Below, in pieces: positions 37,456 to 46,970 of a stretch of 64,000 nt of DNA. The notes under the pieces are model-generated. The model saw only the letters and a list, made by a program, of their open reading frames with translations, had not been told where the DNA came from and did not search any database. The stretch lies in NCBI RefSeq assembly GCF_947488465.1, contig NZ_CANKZA010000001.1, positions 434,001 to 498,000 on the forward strand. The letters are read 5' to 3'. Numbering within the stretch: the stretch's first letter is position 1; the number at the start of each line of letters is the position of its first letter. This stretch comes from an uncultured Microbacterium sp. (GTDB taxonomy: Bacteria > Actinomycetota > Actinomycetes > Actinomycetales > Microbacteriaceae). Made by a program: the position numbers and the translations under genes.

Positions 37456-38268
37456 TCAGGCGTCGCGGGTGCGGAGGATCATCCATCCCACGACGAGCGT
37501 GGCCACCGGCCACGCGATCATGGTGATGATCGGCACGGCGACGTCGCCGCCACCACCACCGGTCAGCGTCGACGCAGCACTCATCGGGAGGTACTGCGTG
37601 AGCTCGACGATCCAGAGCCACGCCTCACCGCCGATCGAGAAGAGACTCAGAATGATCGGCGCGACGAACAGCAGGCCCACGGTCGCCGCGATCGCGCCGG
37701 CGCCGTTGCGGATGATGAATCCCCACCCGAGACCGATGAGGCCGAACGACACCATGGCGAGCAGGCTGTACGCGAGCGGAATGGTCGACATACTCGGGTC
37801 GCTCCAGTCAAGCCCTGCGTCACCGAGAAGAGGCGCAGTGATGACGACGGCGATCACGGTGCTCACGAGCACGGTGATGAGAAGGAAGACGGCGACCGCC
37901 AACGACTTGGCCAGCACAACAGCGCCGCGACGCGGTTCGGCAGTGAGGGTCGACCGGATCATCCCGGTCGAGTACTCGCCGGTGATCGCCATGGCGCCGA
38001 AGATCCCGGCGACGAGCATCGTGAACTGCATCGGCGCCGTGATCGCGCCCACCGCGGGAAAATCGCCGCCGAAGTCGCGTGAAGCTGCAGCGATGAGTGC
38101 GGCGATGCCGACGGATAGCGCCACGGTGATGCCCAGCGACCACCACGTCGAGCGCAGGGTGGCGAGTTTGACCATCTCGCTGCGGAGAACGCGCGGGAAG
38201 GAGAGTCGGGCTGAGCGTGGCACGGAGGATGTCGAGCGGGCCCGTGTCGGGGCGGTGGTCGCGGTCAT
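37456..38268 (-). CDS. ABC transporter permease (ABC-2 type)
   Basis: A 270-residue protein with a basic N-terminus and six membrane helices (about 45-65, 85-105, 125-155, 165-190, 195-215, 240-262). The pattern S-E-M-V-K-L-x-T-L-R-S-T-W-W near residues 30-43 and G-E-Y-S-T-G-M-I-R are typical of ABC-2 export permeases related to bacitracin/lantibiotic transporters. Its ATG overlaps the ATPase gene stop (ATGA), so the two form one exporter. The substrate is unknown; no sensor kinase or regulator gene lies next to it. Confidence 0.88.
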   Translation of the reverse strand: MTATTAPTRARSTSSVPRSARLSFPRVLRSEMVKLATLRSTWWSLGITVALSVGIAALIAAASRDFGGDFPAVGAITAPMQFTMLVAGIFGAMAITGEYSTGMIRSTLTAEPRRGAVVLAKSLAVAVFLLITVLVSTVIAVVITAPLLGDAGLDWSDPSMSTIPLAYSLLAMVSFGLIGLGWGFIIRNGAGAIAATVGLLFVAPIILSLFSIGGEAWLWIVELTQYLPMSAASTLTGGGGGDVAVPIITMIAWPVATLVVGWMILRTRDA

Positions 38269-39176
38269 CGTGCATCCTTCGTCTTGTATTCGACGGCGTC
38301 TTCGGTCAGCGCGAGATACGCGTCTTCCAGCGACCCCGCGCGGGGTGTGAGCTCGTGCAGCGGGATGCCGTGGGCCGCGGCGGCGTCGCCGATCGCGGCG
38401 GCGGCGAGTCCGCTGATCTCGAGGACCCCTGGAGCGATGTCGGTGATGGTGACATCGGGGCCACCGATCGCGCCGGTGAGCTCCGTGGCGCGCGGGGTGC
38501 GCACGGTGACCACCGAGCGTGTCCAGGCTCCGACCAGGTCGGTGAGGGAGGCGTCGGCGAGAACCCGTCCGCGGCCGAGGACGATGACGTGGTCGGCGGT
38601 GAGCGCCATCTCGCTCATGAGGTGGCTGGACAACAGAACCGTGCGTCCCTCCGCGGCCAGTGCCCGCACGAACTGACGTACCCAGATGACACCCTCCGGG
38701 TCGAGACCGTTCACGGGCTCGTCGAGAATCAGCGTGCGAGGGTCACCGAGGAGCGCCGCCGCGATCCCCAATCGCTGACCCATGCCGAGCGAGAACTTGC
38801 CGGCACGGCGCCGGGCGACAGAGGCGATGCCGGTAAGCGCGATGACCTCATCGACCCGCGAGCGGGGGATGCCGTGCGTGGCGGCCATGGCCAACAGATG
38901 ATTGCGGGCACTTCGCCCGGTGTGCACGGCCTTCGCATCGAGAAGAACCCCCACCTCGGTCAGCGGGGACCGCAGCGACGAGTACGGGCGCCCATCGACG
39001 GTGACCGAGCCGGACGTGGGCTTGTCGAGCCCCACGATCATGCGCATCGTCGTGGACTTTCCGGCGCCGTTGGGCCCGAGGAAGCCGGTGACTTTCCCGG
39101 CCTGCACGGTGAAGGAGGCGTCAGAGACGGCCGCCTTGTCGCCGAATCGTTTGGTGAGGTTTTCTGCAACGATCAT
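38265..39176 (-). CDS. ABC transporter ATP-binding protein
   Basis: From ATG 39176 the protein is 303 residues; the frame is open further upstream into the pepN terminator, which is rejected. Walker A is G-P-N-G-A-G-K-S-T (about 35-43). The signature region is F-S-L-G-M-G-Q-R-L-G and Walker B is L-I-L-D-E-P-V-N-G-L-D. The C-terminal extension (about 215-303) is typical of ABC-2 exporter ATPases in Gram-positive bacteria such as BcrA. It is coupled to the permease downstream. Confidence 0.93.
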   Translation of the reverse strand: MIVAENLTKRFGDKAAVSDASFTVQAGKVTGFLGPNGAGKSTTMRMIVGLDKPTSGSVTVDGRPYSSLRSPLTEVGVLLDAKAVHTGRSARNHLLAMAATHGIPRSRVDEVIALTGIASVARRRAGKFSLGMGQRLGIAAALLGDPRTLILDEPVNGLDPEGVIWVRQFVRALAAEGRTVLLSSHLMSEMALTADHVIVLGRGRVLADASLTDLVGAWTRSVVTVRTPRATELTGAIGGPDVTITDIAPGVLEISGLAAAAIGDAAAAHGIPLHELTPRAGSLEDAYLALTEDAVEYKTKDAR

Positions 39177-39236
39177 GGCTTCGACGCTACCCGGGCCCCC
39201 ACGTCCCCGCATCCGACGTCGGGATGAGCACACGGG

Positions 39237-39266
39237 GACGGCCTCCACCCGAAGGAGGAGGCCGTC
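39237..39266 (-). terminator. Hairpin terminator after pepN
   Basis: A perfect 10-bp inverted repeat (GACGGCCTCC / GGAGGCCGTC) with a 10-base loop lies just past the pepN stop in the direction of transcription. There is no T-tract, as is common in GC-rich actinobacteria. Confidence 0.6.
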
Positions 39267-39283
39267 ACTCGGGACGCGGTCCG

Positions 39284-41827
39284 TTACTGTGCGTCGCGCT
39301 CCTGCACGGCGAGGGCCCGCTCGACACCCGCGAGGTTCTCGCTGACGAGGCGGCGCAGCGCCGGAGCCGCTTCGGCATGGACCTCGAGCCAGCCACGGGT
39401 CGCGTCTCGCAGCGCCGTGTTGGCCAGGGGAGCCGGGTACAGTCCGACGATCAGGTAGTTCGCGATCTGGTAGGTCCGCGACGTCCAGATCGGCAACAGC
39501 ATCTCGAAATACGGTTCGATGAACGACGACAGCGCCTCGACGCCGGCCGGATGCGTGAGCCCGAGCGCGGCCGAGCGGATCACCGTGTTGGGCAAGCCTT
39601 CGGTGTCCACCAGGGACGCCCACGCGAGTTGCTTGTCGGTGACGGCGGGCAGCGCGGCCTTCGCCTGGGCGGCGAATTCTCCGCCCTTGGCGGTGTTGTC
39701 GGCCGCGAGTGCGGTGTCGATGTCGGACGCCGTGACGAGGCCGCCCGCGGCGAGCGAGACCAGCAGCGCCCAGGAGAGGTCAGCGTCGATCTCGAGGCCG
39801 TCGAGCACGGTCTCACCGTCGCGGAGCGCGCGGACGGTCTCCCACTGGGCACTCGTGGCGGCAGCAGAGGCGAAAGCTGTCGCGAACTGCAATTGACTGT
39901 CGCTGCCGGCCGGGGCGGATTGAGCGAGGTTCCAGAGCCCGTCGGCGACCTTCTGCCGCGTCGCGGCCCGGGACTCCGGTGCCACATAGGAGTTCGCGGC
40001 CAACTGCAGTTGACCGAGCGTCGTGCGAATCGTGGTCGACTCGGTCTCGGCGCCGATGTTGCGGAGAACCAGGTCGACGTAGTCGGACGCCGAAGCCTCT
40101 GCATCCCGCGTCTGATCCCAGGCGGCACCCCACACGAGGGAGCGTGCGAGCGGGTCAGAGATCTTGCCGAGGTGCGCGATCGCCGTGCGCAGGGACCGCT
40201 CGTCGAGCCGGATCTTCGCGTAGGCGAGGTCTTCGTCGTTCAGGAGGACGAGATCCGGTTGATTCAGACCCTTCAGCTCCGGCACCTCGGTGAGGTCGCC
40301 GTCGACGTCCAACTCGACGTGGTGCGTGCGGATGAGCGCGTCGCCCTCGAGCGTATAGAAGCCGACGCCCAGACGGTGCGGGCGGATCGTCGGATAGTCC
40401 GCGGGTGCGGTCTGCACGATCGCGAACCGGGTGATCACGCCGTCGGCGTCGGTCTTGATCTCGGGGGAGAGCGTGTTCACTCCGGCTGTCTCGAGCCACT
40501 TCTTCGACCAGGTCTCGAGCTCACGCCCGCTCGTCGCTTCGAGTTCGACGAGCAGGTCGCTGAGCTCGGTGTTGCCCCATGCGTGCTTCTGGAAGTACTG
40601 CGAGACGCCGGCGAAGAACGCCTCGATGCCGACCCATGCCGCCAACTGCTTGAGGACCGAACCGCCCTTGGCGTAGGTGATCCCGTCGAAGTTCACCTGC
40701 ACGTCTTCGAGATCGTTGATCGTCGCGACGACGGGGTGGGTGGAGGGCAACTGGTCCTGACGATAGGCCCAGGTCTTTTCCATCGCGTTGAACGTCGTCC
40801 ACGCCTCGGTCCACTCGGTGGCTTCAGCCGTGGCGATCGTCGACGCCCACTCGGCGAACGACTCGTTGAGCCACAGGTCGTTCCACCACTTCATCGTCAC
40901 GAGGTCGCCGAACCACATGTGCGCGAGCTCGTGCAAGATCGTCACGACGCGACGTTCCTTCACGGCATCGGTGACCTTGGAGCGGAAGACGTAGGTCTCG
41001 GTGAACGTCACCGCGCCCGCGTTCTCCATGGCGCCGGCGTTGAACTCCGGAACGAACAGCTGGTCGTACTTGGCGAACGGGTAGGGAACGCCGAACTTCT
41101 CCTCGTAGTACGCGAACCCTTGGCGGGTCTTGTCGAAGATGTAGTCAGCGTCGAGGTGCTGCCACAGGCTCTTGCGTCCGTAGACCCCGAGCGGGATGAC
41201 CCGGCCGGAGGCACTGGTGAGTTCGGAGAACGTTTCTTCGTAGGGCCCGGCGATGATCGCCGTGATGTACGACGAGATGCTGGGGGTCGGCTCGAACGTC
41301 CAGGTCGCGTTCGCGCCATCGACGGCGGGGACCGGTGTCGGCGAGTTGGAGATGACCTTCCACGCGGCCGGAGCCGTCACGGTGAATTGAAACGTTGCCT
41401 TCAGATCAGGCTGCTCGAACACGGCGAACACGCGCCGCGAATCGGGAACCTCGAACTGCGAGTACAGATAGACCTCGCCATCGGCCGGATCGACGAAGCG
41501 GTGCAGGCCCTCGCCCGTGTTCGTGTAGAGGCCGTCGGCTTCGACGACCAGTTCGTTCTCGGCGGAAAGCGCGTCGAGCGTGATGCGCGAGTCGGCGAAA
41601 GCCGTGGCTGGGTCGACCGATCGGCCGTTCAGCGTGATCTCGTGCACGTCCCGCGCGATCAGGTCGATGAAGGTAGAGGCGCCTTCGGTCGCGGTGAAGT
41701 GGATGACGGTGCGGCTGCGGAACACCTCCGGGCCGGTGGTCAGATCCAACGCGATCTCGTACGCGCTCGTCGAGACGATCGCGTGGCGCTCCTGCGCTTC
41801 GCTGCGGGTGAGGTTCTCTCCAGGCAC
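39284..41827 (-). CDS. pepN: Aminopeptidase N (M1 family)
   Basis: GTG 41827 is chosen because it gives the usual actinobacterial N-terminus P-G-E-N-L-T-R and has GGGAG upstream; the frame extends 63 bases further. The 847-residue zinc aminopeptidase has the substrate motif G-A-M-E-N (about 263-267) and H-E-L-A-H at 299-303, with the third zinc ligand Glu in N-E-S-F-A-E, 19 residues later. The C-terminal ERAP1-like helical domain is complete. It trims N-terminal residues from peptides in the cytoplasm. Confidence 0.95.
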   Translation of the reverse strand: MPGENLTRSEAQERHAIVSTSAYEIALDLTTGPEVFRSRTVIHFTATEGASTFIDLIARDVHEITLNGRSVDPATAFADSRITLDALSAENELVVEADGLYTNTGEGLHRFVDPADGEVYLYSQFEVPDSRRVFAVFEQPDLKATFQFTVTAPAAWKVISNSPTPVPAVDGANATWTFEPTPSISSYITAIIAGPYEETFSELTSASGRVIPLGVYGRKSLWQHLDADYIFDKTRQGFAYYEEKFGVPYPFAKYDQLFVPEFNAGAMENAGAVTFTETYVFRSKVTDAVKERRVVTILHELAHMWFGDLVTMKWWNDLWLNESFAEWASTIATAEATEWTEAWTTFNAMEKTWAYRQDQLPSTHPVVATINDLEDVQVNFDGITYAKGGSVLKQLAAWVGIEAFFAGVSQYFQKHAWGNTELSDLLVELEATSGRELETWSKKWLETAGVNTLSPEIKTDADGVITRFAIVQTAPADYPTIRPHRLGVGFYTLEGDALIRTHHVELDVDGDLTEVPELKGLNQPDLVLLNDEDLAYAKIRLDERSLRTAIAHLGKISDPLARSLVWGAAWDQTRDAEASASDYVDLVLRNIGAETESTTIRTTLGQLQLAANSYVAPESRAATRQKVADGLWNLAQSAPAGSDSQLQFATAFASAAATSAQWETVRALRDGETVLDGLEIDADLSWALLVSLAAGGLVTASDIDTALAADNTAKGGEFAAQAKAALPAVTDKQLAWASLVDTEGLPNTVIRSAALGLTHPAGVEALSSFIEPYFEMLLPIWTSRTYQIANYLIVGLYPAPLANTALRDATRGWLEVHAEAAPALRRLVSENLAGVERALAVQERDAQ

Positions 41828-41924
41828 TGCAGTACTCCCGTGGGGTGAGGGTGTGCCACCGCGGACGGGCGCTGCTGGCGCCGACGGCAACCCGACCAGC
41901 CTACGGCTTCATAGGATGGGAGGC

Positions 41925-42458
41925 ATGCGCATCCACATCGCCACGGACCACGCCGGGCTCGAGTTCTCGACCCAGTTGCAGCACCATCTGGCCGAGCAGG
42001 GACACGACGTCGTCGACCACGGCCCCATCGAATACGACCCGCTCGATGACTATCCGGCGTTCTGCATCCGTGCCGCACAGGCTGTCGTCCACGATCAGGA
42101 TGCCGGCATCCCGACTCTCGGCATCGTGTTCGGCGGCTCGGGCAATGGGGAACAGATCGCTGCGAACAAGGTCGCGGGCGTGCGCGCCGCCCTCGTGTGG
42201 AGCATCGCGACGGCCGAGCTCGCCCGCGAGCACAACGACGCGAACGTGATCGCGATCGGTGCGCGTCAGCACACTGTGCAGGAAGCCATCGGCTTCATCG
42301 ACCGCTTCATCGAGACACCCTTCTCGGGCGAGGAACGCCATGCGCGCCGCATCGCGCAGCTCGCCGCGTTCGAGGTCGACGGATCGCTCGAGCCCGACCC
42401 GCGTGCGACCCTCGCGGGAGGCGAGTCGGCCGACGCGATGGATCCCGAAGCCGGCTGA
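41925..42458 (+). CDS. rpiB: Ribose-5-phosphate isomerase B
   Basis: A 177-residue RpiB/LacAB-fold enzyme interconverting ribose-5-phosphate and ribulose-5-phosphate. The N-terminal I-A-T-D-H-A-G-L-E provides Asp10-type ligands, and the phosphate/catalytic loop is G-G-S-G-N-G-E-Q-I-A-A-N-K; the glycine/serine at the usual catalytic Cys position is the mycobacterial-type active site, in which a Glu acts as base. The start at 41925 has GGGAGG and a TAGGAT hexamer upstream. Its stop overlaps the ATG of the next gene (TGATG). Confidence 0.94.
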   Translation: MRIHIATDHAGLEFSTQLQHHLAEQGHDVVDHGPIEYDPLDDYPAFCIRAAQAVVHDQDAGIPTLGIVFGGSGNGEQIAANKVAGVRAALVWSIATAELAREHNDANVIAIGARQHTVQEAIGFIDRFIETPFSGEERHARRIAQLAAFEVDGSLEPDPRATLAGGESADAMDPEAG

Positions 42459-43453
42459 TGCCCGAAGGCCACTCTGTCCATCGCATCGCACGTCAGTTCG
42501 CTCGGAACATCGTCGGACGCCGGGTGTCCGCATCCAGCCCGCAGGGACGGTTCACCGAGGGCGCGTCGATGCTCGACGGGCGCGCGGCGACGGAGGTCCG
42601 CGCCGTCGGTAAACAGATGTTCCTCGAATTCGAGGACGACATCTGGTTGCGCGTGCATCTCGGGATGTACGGTGCGTGGGATTTCGCGGGCGAGATCCAG
42701 ATCGATCCCACGATCGCTTCCGCGAACGGCCGCATGGGCCAGACCAACCAGCGGGGCACCGATCTGTCGCCGATCCTCGACTCGGCGGGGGAGAACTCAC
42801 TGAATTCGATCGGAGCGCCACGGCGGGCTCGCGTGAACGTGCGGATGAGCGAGCAGACGAGGGGACTCGGCGATGCCGTGGATGAGTGGCCGCCGCCCGT
42901 CGTCGGGCAGGTGCGCCTGCGGTTGTTGACCGAGGCCACCTGCGCTGATCTGCGTGGACCGACGGCGTGCCAGCTGCAGACCCCGGACGAGGTCGCGGCG
43001 ACGATCGCGAAGCTCGGACCGGACCCGCTCGTCGATGATCCCGGCCAGGGCGAAGAGCGCTTCGTGTCCGTCGTCCGCCGCAAACCCACGTCGATCGGTC
43101 TTCTGCTGATGGATCAGAGCGTCGTCAGTGGGATCGGCAACGTCTACCGCGCCGAGCTCTTGTTCCGCGCGAACCTCGACCCGCATACGCCGGGACGAGA
43201 TGTGCCGGAAGACGTGATCCGAGCCCTCTGGCAGGACTGGGTGCGTCTCTTGGGCATCGGCGTCGAAACCGGCCAGATGATGACGATGGATGATCTCGAT
43301 CCCGAGGCGTACCGTCGTGCGATGGCCCATCGTGACGATCGCCACTGGGTCTATCACCGCGCCGGATTGCCCTGCCGGGTCTGTGGCACGTCGATCGTGC
43401 TCGAAGAGATGGCCGCCCGCAAGCTGTACTGGTGTCCGACGTGTCAGGTGTGA
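42458..43453 (+). CDS. DNA glycosylase/AP lyase, Fpg/Nei family
   Basis: A 331-residue bifunctional glycosylase. After Met removal the N-terminus is P-E-G-H, with Pro2 as the Schiff-base nucleophile and Glu3; P-E-G-H-S-V-H-R rather than P-E-L-P-E places it with actinobacterial Nei (endonuclease VIII) paralogues. The helix-two-turn-helix has S-G-I-G-N-V-Y-R-A-E. The C-terminal zinc finger is C-x2-C-x16-C-x2-C, ending two residues from the stop. It excises oxidised pyrimidines and possibly other lesions. It is coupled to rpiB. Confidence 0.92.
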   Translation: MPEGHSVHRIARQFARNIVGRRVSASSPQGRFTEGASMLDGRAATEVRAVGKQMFLEFEDDIWLRVHLGMYGAWDFAGEIQIDPTIASANGRMGQTNQRGTDLSPILDSAGENSLNSIGAPRRARVNVRMSEQTRGLGDAVDEWPPPVVGQVRLRLLTEATCADLRGPTACQLQTPDEVAATIAKLGPDPLVDDPGQGEERFVSVVRRKPTSIGLLLMDQSVVSGIGNVYRAELLFRANLDPHTPGRDVPEDVIRALWQDWVRLLGIGVETGQMMTMDDLDPEAYRRAMAHRDDRHWVYHRAGLPCRVCGTSIVLEEMAARKLYWCPTCQV

Positions 43454-43460
43454 GGATGAG

Positions 43461-44111
43461 ATGAGACAGAATCCGAGTTTCGCGATGACCGACGTGACGG
43501 AGTTGCGTCGCGTCATCGATCAGAATCCGTGGATGACCCTGGTCGCCAAGACGGATGCCGGGCTCGTCGCCTCGCACTACGCGGTGCTTTTGGACGAGGA
43601 CCGCGAAGACCTGACGATCGTGGGCCATGTGGGCAGACCCGACGACGCCATCCTTGAGCTCGGCGAGAGTGAATTGCTCGTGATCGTGCAGGGACCGCAC
43701 GGCTACATCTCCCCGGCGTGGTACGGCGATGGTCCGAACGTGCCGACGTGGAACTTCGTCTCGGTGCACCTCTCCGGGGTCCCGGAGATTCTCACCCCGG
43801 AGGAGAACCTCGTTGTTCTCGATCGCCTCGTGCGGCGCTTCGAATCCGCTCAGTCGGATCCGCGCTATCTGTGGGAGCTGCCCAATGACGCGCACTTCGT
43901 CCGAGGGCTCGAACGTGGCACGGTGGGCTTTCGCCTCGCGCCCACGAAGGTCGTCGCCAAGCGCAAACTGAGCCAGAACCGCCCTGATGATGTCGTGGAC
44001 GAGATCATCCTGCAGCTCGAGCGGGGCGGCGGCGGGTACGGTGATCCACGCTTGCCCGCAGAGATGCGGCGGGCTCACGAGACGCTCCGCGCCGCACGGG
44101 GCTCACGATGA
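43461..44111 (+). CDS. FMN-binding negative regulator-like protein (PaiB family)
   Basis: A 216-residue split-barrel flavin-binding protein. The motif H-G-Y-I-S-P-A-W-Y and the pattern V-P-T-W-N-F-x-x-V-H-L-S-G near the middle are hallmarks of the PaiB group within the pyridoxamine-5'-phosphate oxidase fold. R-x-V-I-D-x-N-P-W-M at the N-terminus also fits. Despite the family name, there is no clear helix-turn-helix and it may be an FMN- or haem-binding enzyme. ATG 43461 has GAGGATGAG upstream. It overlaps the amidohydrolase by four bases. Confidence 0.85.
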   Translation: MRQNPSFAMTDVTELRRVIDQNPWMTLVAKTDAGLVASHYAVLLDEDREDLTIVGHVGRPDDAILELGESELLVIVQGPHGYISPAWYGDGPNVPTWNFVSVHLSGVPEILTPEENLVVLDRLVRRFESAQSDPRYLWELPNDAHFVRGLERGTVGFRLAPTKVVAKRKLSQNRPDDVVDEIILQLERGGGGYGDPRLPAEMRRAHETLRAARGSR

Positions 44112-45604
44112 GTCTGGGCCGCGGCGACGGTATCGACGTCGTCATCAACGCGCGGTTGACCGGCGGAGATCGTCTCGACCCGTTCGGTGCGGATCTCGTC
44201 GACATCCACCTGCGCGGTGGCGTTATCTCCGACATCGCCCCGGCGGGTGCGTTGTCGCGCCGGGGGGCTGTGCTCGATGCCGGCGGCGGATGGGTGGTGC
44301 CCGGACTCTGGGACCACCACGTGCACACCGTGCAGTGGGCCCTCGCCGCTCAGCGCACGCCCGTGGGCGAGGCTGCCTCGGCCGCCGAAGCCGCTGCACT
44401 GATGGTCGGTGCAGGGGTGCTCGCCGATGGGCGTCGGATCGGTACCGGGTTTCGCGACGCGCTGTGGCCCGATGCCATGGAGCGCGAGATCTTGGATGCC
44501 GCAACCGGCGACGTCCCGACCTACCTCATCAACGCCGACGTCCACAGCGTCTGGCTGAACTCCGCGGCGCTGCGCCGTGAAGGCTTCGCGCTCACCGCAT
44601 CCGGAGTTCTGCGCGAAGAGCCCGCGTTCGAGATCTCGCGTCGACTCAACGCGGCCGATCCGGTGGTCAGCGACGCGCTGGTGGACACGAGCCTGCGGGC
44701 AGCCGCCGCCCGGGGGATCGTCGGCGTCGTCGACTTCGACATGGCCTGGAACGCCGAGGCCTGGGCGCGACGGGTGGATGCGGGGTTCACTGCGACGCGT
44801 GTGTCGTTCGGCGTCTACCCCGACCACCTCGACCGTGCGGTCGCCGATGGACTCGGAACAGGCAATGCCCTCGACCCGGCGGGCCTCGTGCGGATGGGTC
44901 CCCTCAAAGTGATCACCGATGGTTCCCTCGGAACCCGCACGGCCGCCTGCTCACACGCGTATCCCGGCGACCCGCACAATCACGGTGTGCTGACGGTTCC
45001 GCCGGACGAGCTCGTCGCGCTTCTCACCCGCGCGACGGGTGCCGGATTCGCCTGCGCGGTCCATGCGATCGGCGACCGGGCGAACACGAATGCGCTCGAT
45101 GCGTTCGCCCTCGCCGGAGCGCACGGCACGATCGAACACGCGCAGTTGGTCGCGCACGCGGACATCGCCCGGTTCGCCCGGCTCGGGGTGGCCGCGAGCG
45201 TGCAGCCGGAGCACGCGGTCGATGATCGCGACATGACCGACGCGATCTGGGCGACCCAGACGGCGATGCCCTATCCCTTGCGCTCCCTCGCCGAAGCAGG
45301 CGCCAATCTGCTGTTCGGGTCAGACGCGCCGGTGTCGCCGCTGGATCCCTGGGCCGCCATGGCGGCCGCTGTCCATCGCACCCGCGACGGCCGTGCGCCG
45401 TGGCAACCCCGTCAGGGCGTGGATGCCGCGACGGCTCTGGCGGCATCCACCGCCGGCGGATCGCACACCGGCAGCGCGCTTGCGCCCGGAACCCTCGCGG
45501 ATCTCGCGATCATCGATCGTGACCCGCTCGCGGCAGATGAGCCGTCCCTCCGCGCGACTGCGGTAGCCGCCACCATGATCGCCGGGCGTCTCACTCACCT
45601 CTGA
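44108..45604 (+). CDS. Amidohydrolase family protein (YtcJ-like)
   Basis: A 498-residue metal-dependent hydrolase. The metal motif D-H-H-V-H-T lies near residues 63-68, with a later His in A-C-A-V-H-A-I-G-D and H-A-Q-L, and the Asp in F-G-S-D-A-P-V-S-P-L-D-P. These place it in the amidohydrolase-3 group with YtcJ and exoenzyme regulatory protein AepA homologues. The substrate is unknown. Starts at ATG 44108 overlapping the PaiB-like stop, last gene of the rpiB run. Confidence 0.9.
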   Translation: MSLGRGDGIDVVINARLTGGDRLDPFGADLVDIHLRGGVISDIAPAGALSRRGAVLDAGGGWVVPGLWDHHVHTVQWALAAQRTPVGEAASAAEAAALMVGAGVLADGRRIGTGFRDALWPDAMEREILDAATGDVPTYLINADVHSVWLNSAALRREGFALTASGVLREEPAFEISRRLNAADPVVSDALVDTSLRAAAARGIVGVVDFDMAWNAEAWARRVDAGFTATRVSFGVYPDHLDRAVADGLGTGNALDPAGLVRMGPLKVITDGSLGTRTAACSHAYPGDPHNHGVLTVPPDELVALLTRATGAGFACAVHAIGDRANTNALDAFALAGAHGTIEHAQLVAHADIARFARLGVAASVQPEHAVDDRDMTDAIWATQTAMPYPLRSLAEAGANLLFGSDAPVSPLDPWAAMAAAVHRTRDGRAPWQPRQGVDAATALAASTAGGSHTGSALAPGTLADLAIIDRDPLAADEPSLRATAVAATMIAGRLTHL

Positions 45605-45638
45605 CCCGCCGGCATTTCGTGAGACGCCACAGACACGA

Positions 45639-45667
45639 TGAGACGACACGCAACGCGTGCCGTCTCA
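45639..45667. terminator. Bidirectional hairpin between amidohydrolase and dps
   Basis: TGAGACG...CGTCTCA arms extended by a nearly complementary ACACGC/GCGTGC give a 13-bp stem with one mismatch and a 3-base loop. It sits midway between two convergent genes. GTGAGACG and CGTCTCAC recur on both sides. Confidence 0.6.
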
Positions 45668-45708
45668 TCGGAAATGGGCCGTCTCACCGGGGGAGCGGCG
45701 GAAGGAAC

Positions 45709-46194
45709 CTACTCGGCGAGGTGCGCCGAGAGGAACCAGCGATCCTTTTCGAGACCCGCCTTGATCGAAATCGCGACGTCCTGGCTGGTCAGATCGGTCT
45801 CGTCGAGTCCGTCGATCGCGGCCTGGACGTCGGCGATGACGGCATCCATGTCGGTGACGACAGCGGTGATGATCTGCTGCCACGGCGTGAAGCCGGCCGG
45901 AACAGCTGTCGCGGCAGTCTTGTCGGCAACCGTCGACACGCGTGCGTCGATCGGCAAGCCGAGGGCGACGATCCGCTCGGCGGCGAGGTCGGCGGATGCC
46001 TGCGCGTTCGCGACGAGGGTGTCCAGGAGTTCGTGGATCGCGATGAAGTTCGAGCCGCGCACGTTCCAGTGCGCCTGCTTGCCGTTGACGGCGAGCGACT
46101 GGAGTCCCAGAACCACCGGCGTGAGGAACTGGGCGGTGCTGGCGGATGCCTCGGGGCCCGCGGCCGTCATCGAGATCGTCTGCGTTTTCGTCAT
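45709..46194 (-). CDS. dps: Dps ferritin-like DNA-protection protein
   Basis: A 161-residue protein forming a dodecamer that oxidises and stores iron. All ferroxidase ligands are present with E. coli spacing: His42, His54, Asp58, then Asp69 and Glu73. The H-W-N-V-R-G motif is canonical. The N-terminal tail is short with few Lys residues, so DNA binding may be weak. A strong GGAGGAGGA ribosome site precedes ATG 46194. Divergent from the carbonic anhydrase. Confidence 0.95.
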   Translation of the reverse strand: MTKTQTISMTAAGPEASASTAQFLTPVVLGLQSLAVNGKQAHWNVRGSNFIAIHELLDTLVANAQASADLAAERIVALGLPIDARVSTVADKTAATAVPAGFTPWQQIITAVVTDMDAVIADVQAAIDGLDETDLTSQDVAISIKAGLEKDRWFLSAHLAE

Positions 46195-46313
46195 TTCTCG
46201 TCCTCCTCCAAAACTCCGAGCGCACGACTACGCCCGCGGATGTCAACGCTACTCAGCGGGAAACATTCCGCAAGCAAGACAAGGCTCCGCTTACACCGGC
46301 TAATGTCGGGGCC

Positions 46314-46850
46314 ATGACGGTCGCCGATGACGCCTCGATCCTGTCCCTCTCCGGTCACGCACCTCGCCTGCACGAGACTGCTTTCGTCGCTTCCGGCGCC
46401 CGCGTGATCGGTGACGTCACCCTCGCCGAGGGTGCCAGCGTCTGGTACAACGCGGTCGTACGCGGCGACAGCTCATCGATCATGCTCGGCGCCGGCAGCA
46501 ACCTGCAGGACAACGTGTCCGTCCACGTGGATGCCGGTCATCCCGTCGTCATCGGTCGCGATGTCTCGGTCGGGCACAACGCCGTCGTGCACGGGTGTTC
46601 GATCGGTGACGGATCACTGATAGGGATGGGGAGCGTGGTGCTCTCGGGCGCGCAGATAGGCCGGGGGTGCCTGATCGCTGGGGGAGCGGTCGTGCTGGAG
46701 GGAACCGTCGTGCCCGACGGTTCGCTCGTCGCCGGCGTGCCCGGAAAGGTTCGGCGGGCCCTCAGCGAGGAGGAGCGGGCCGGTATCCTGCGGAACGCCG
46801 AGACCTATCGCGTGCATTCCGCGACACACGCCGCTGCGCAGGTCATTTAG
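46314..46850 (+). CDS. Gamma-carbonic anhydrase family protein
   Basis: A 178-residue left-handed beta-helix protein built of hexapeptide repeats. Metal-binding histidines are His71, His88 and His93 (V-H, G-H-N-A-V-V-H-G-C), the pattern of the YrdA/PaaY/Cam family. Catalytic residues of Cam itself, such as the acidic loop, are absent, so carbonic anhydrase activity is uncertain. A TAATGT hexamer lies seven bases before the ATG. It ends ten bases before a detached tRNA-Gly fragment. Confidence 0.9.
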   Translation: MTVADDASILSLSGHAPRLHETAFVASGARVIGDVTLAEGASVWYNAVVRGDSSSIMLGAGSNLQDNVSVHVDAGHPVVIGRDVSVGHNAVVHGCSIGDGSLIGMGSVVLSGAQIGRGCLIAGGAVVLEGTVVPDGSLVAGVPGKVRRALSEEERAGILRNAETYRVHSATHAAAQVI

Positions 46851-46859
46851 TTCAAGAAG

Positions 46860-46880
46860 TGGAGGGGCTGACGAGAATCG
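46860..46880 (-). repeat. Detached copy of tRNA-Gly 3' end (21 bp)
   Basis: Identical to bases 47009-47029, that is the CCA end, discriminator, 3' acceptor strand and part of the T-arm of tRNA-Gly, 149 bases away in the same orientation. The rest of the tRNA is absent. Looks like an attachment-site or recombination scar. Confidence 0.75.
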
Positions 46881-46970
46881 TCCCCACCGCCTCCTCCACA
46901 CGCCGCTGCGCGGCGCGCGGAGCCTCGGGCGGCGTGGGCCCACTCCGGAGTTCGATCCCTTCAACACGAA

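Noticed and set aside
43461..44111. Naming this gene a transcriptional repressor
   Set aside because: The family label says negative regulator, but no helix-turn-helix is visible; only the flavin-binding split barrel is supported.
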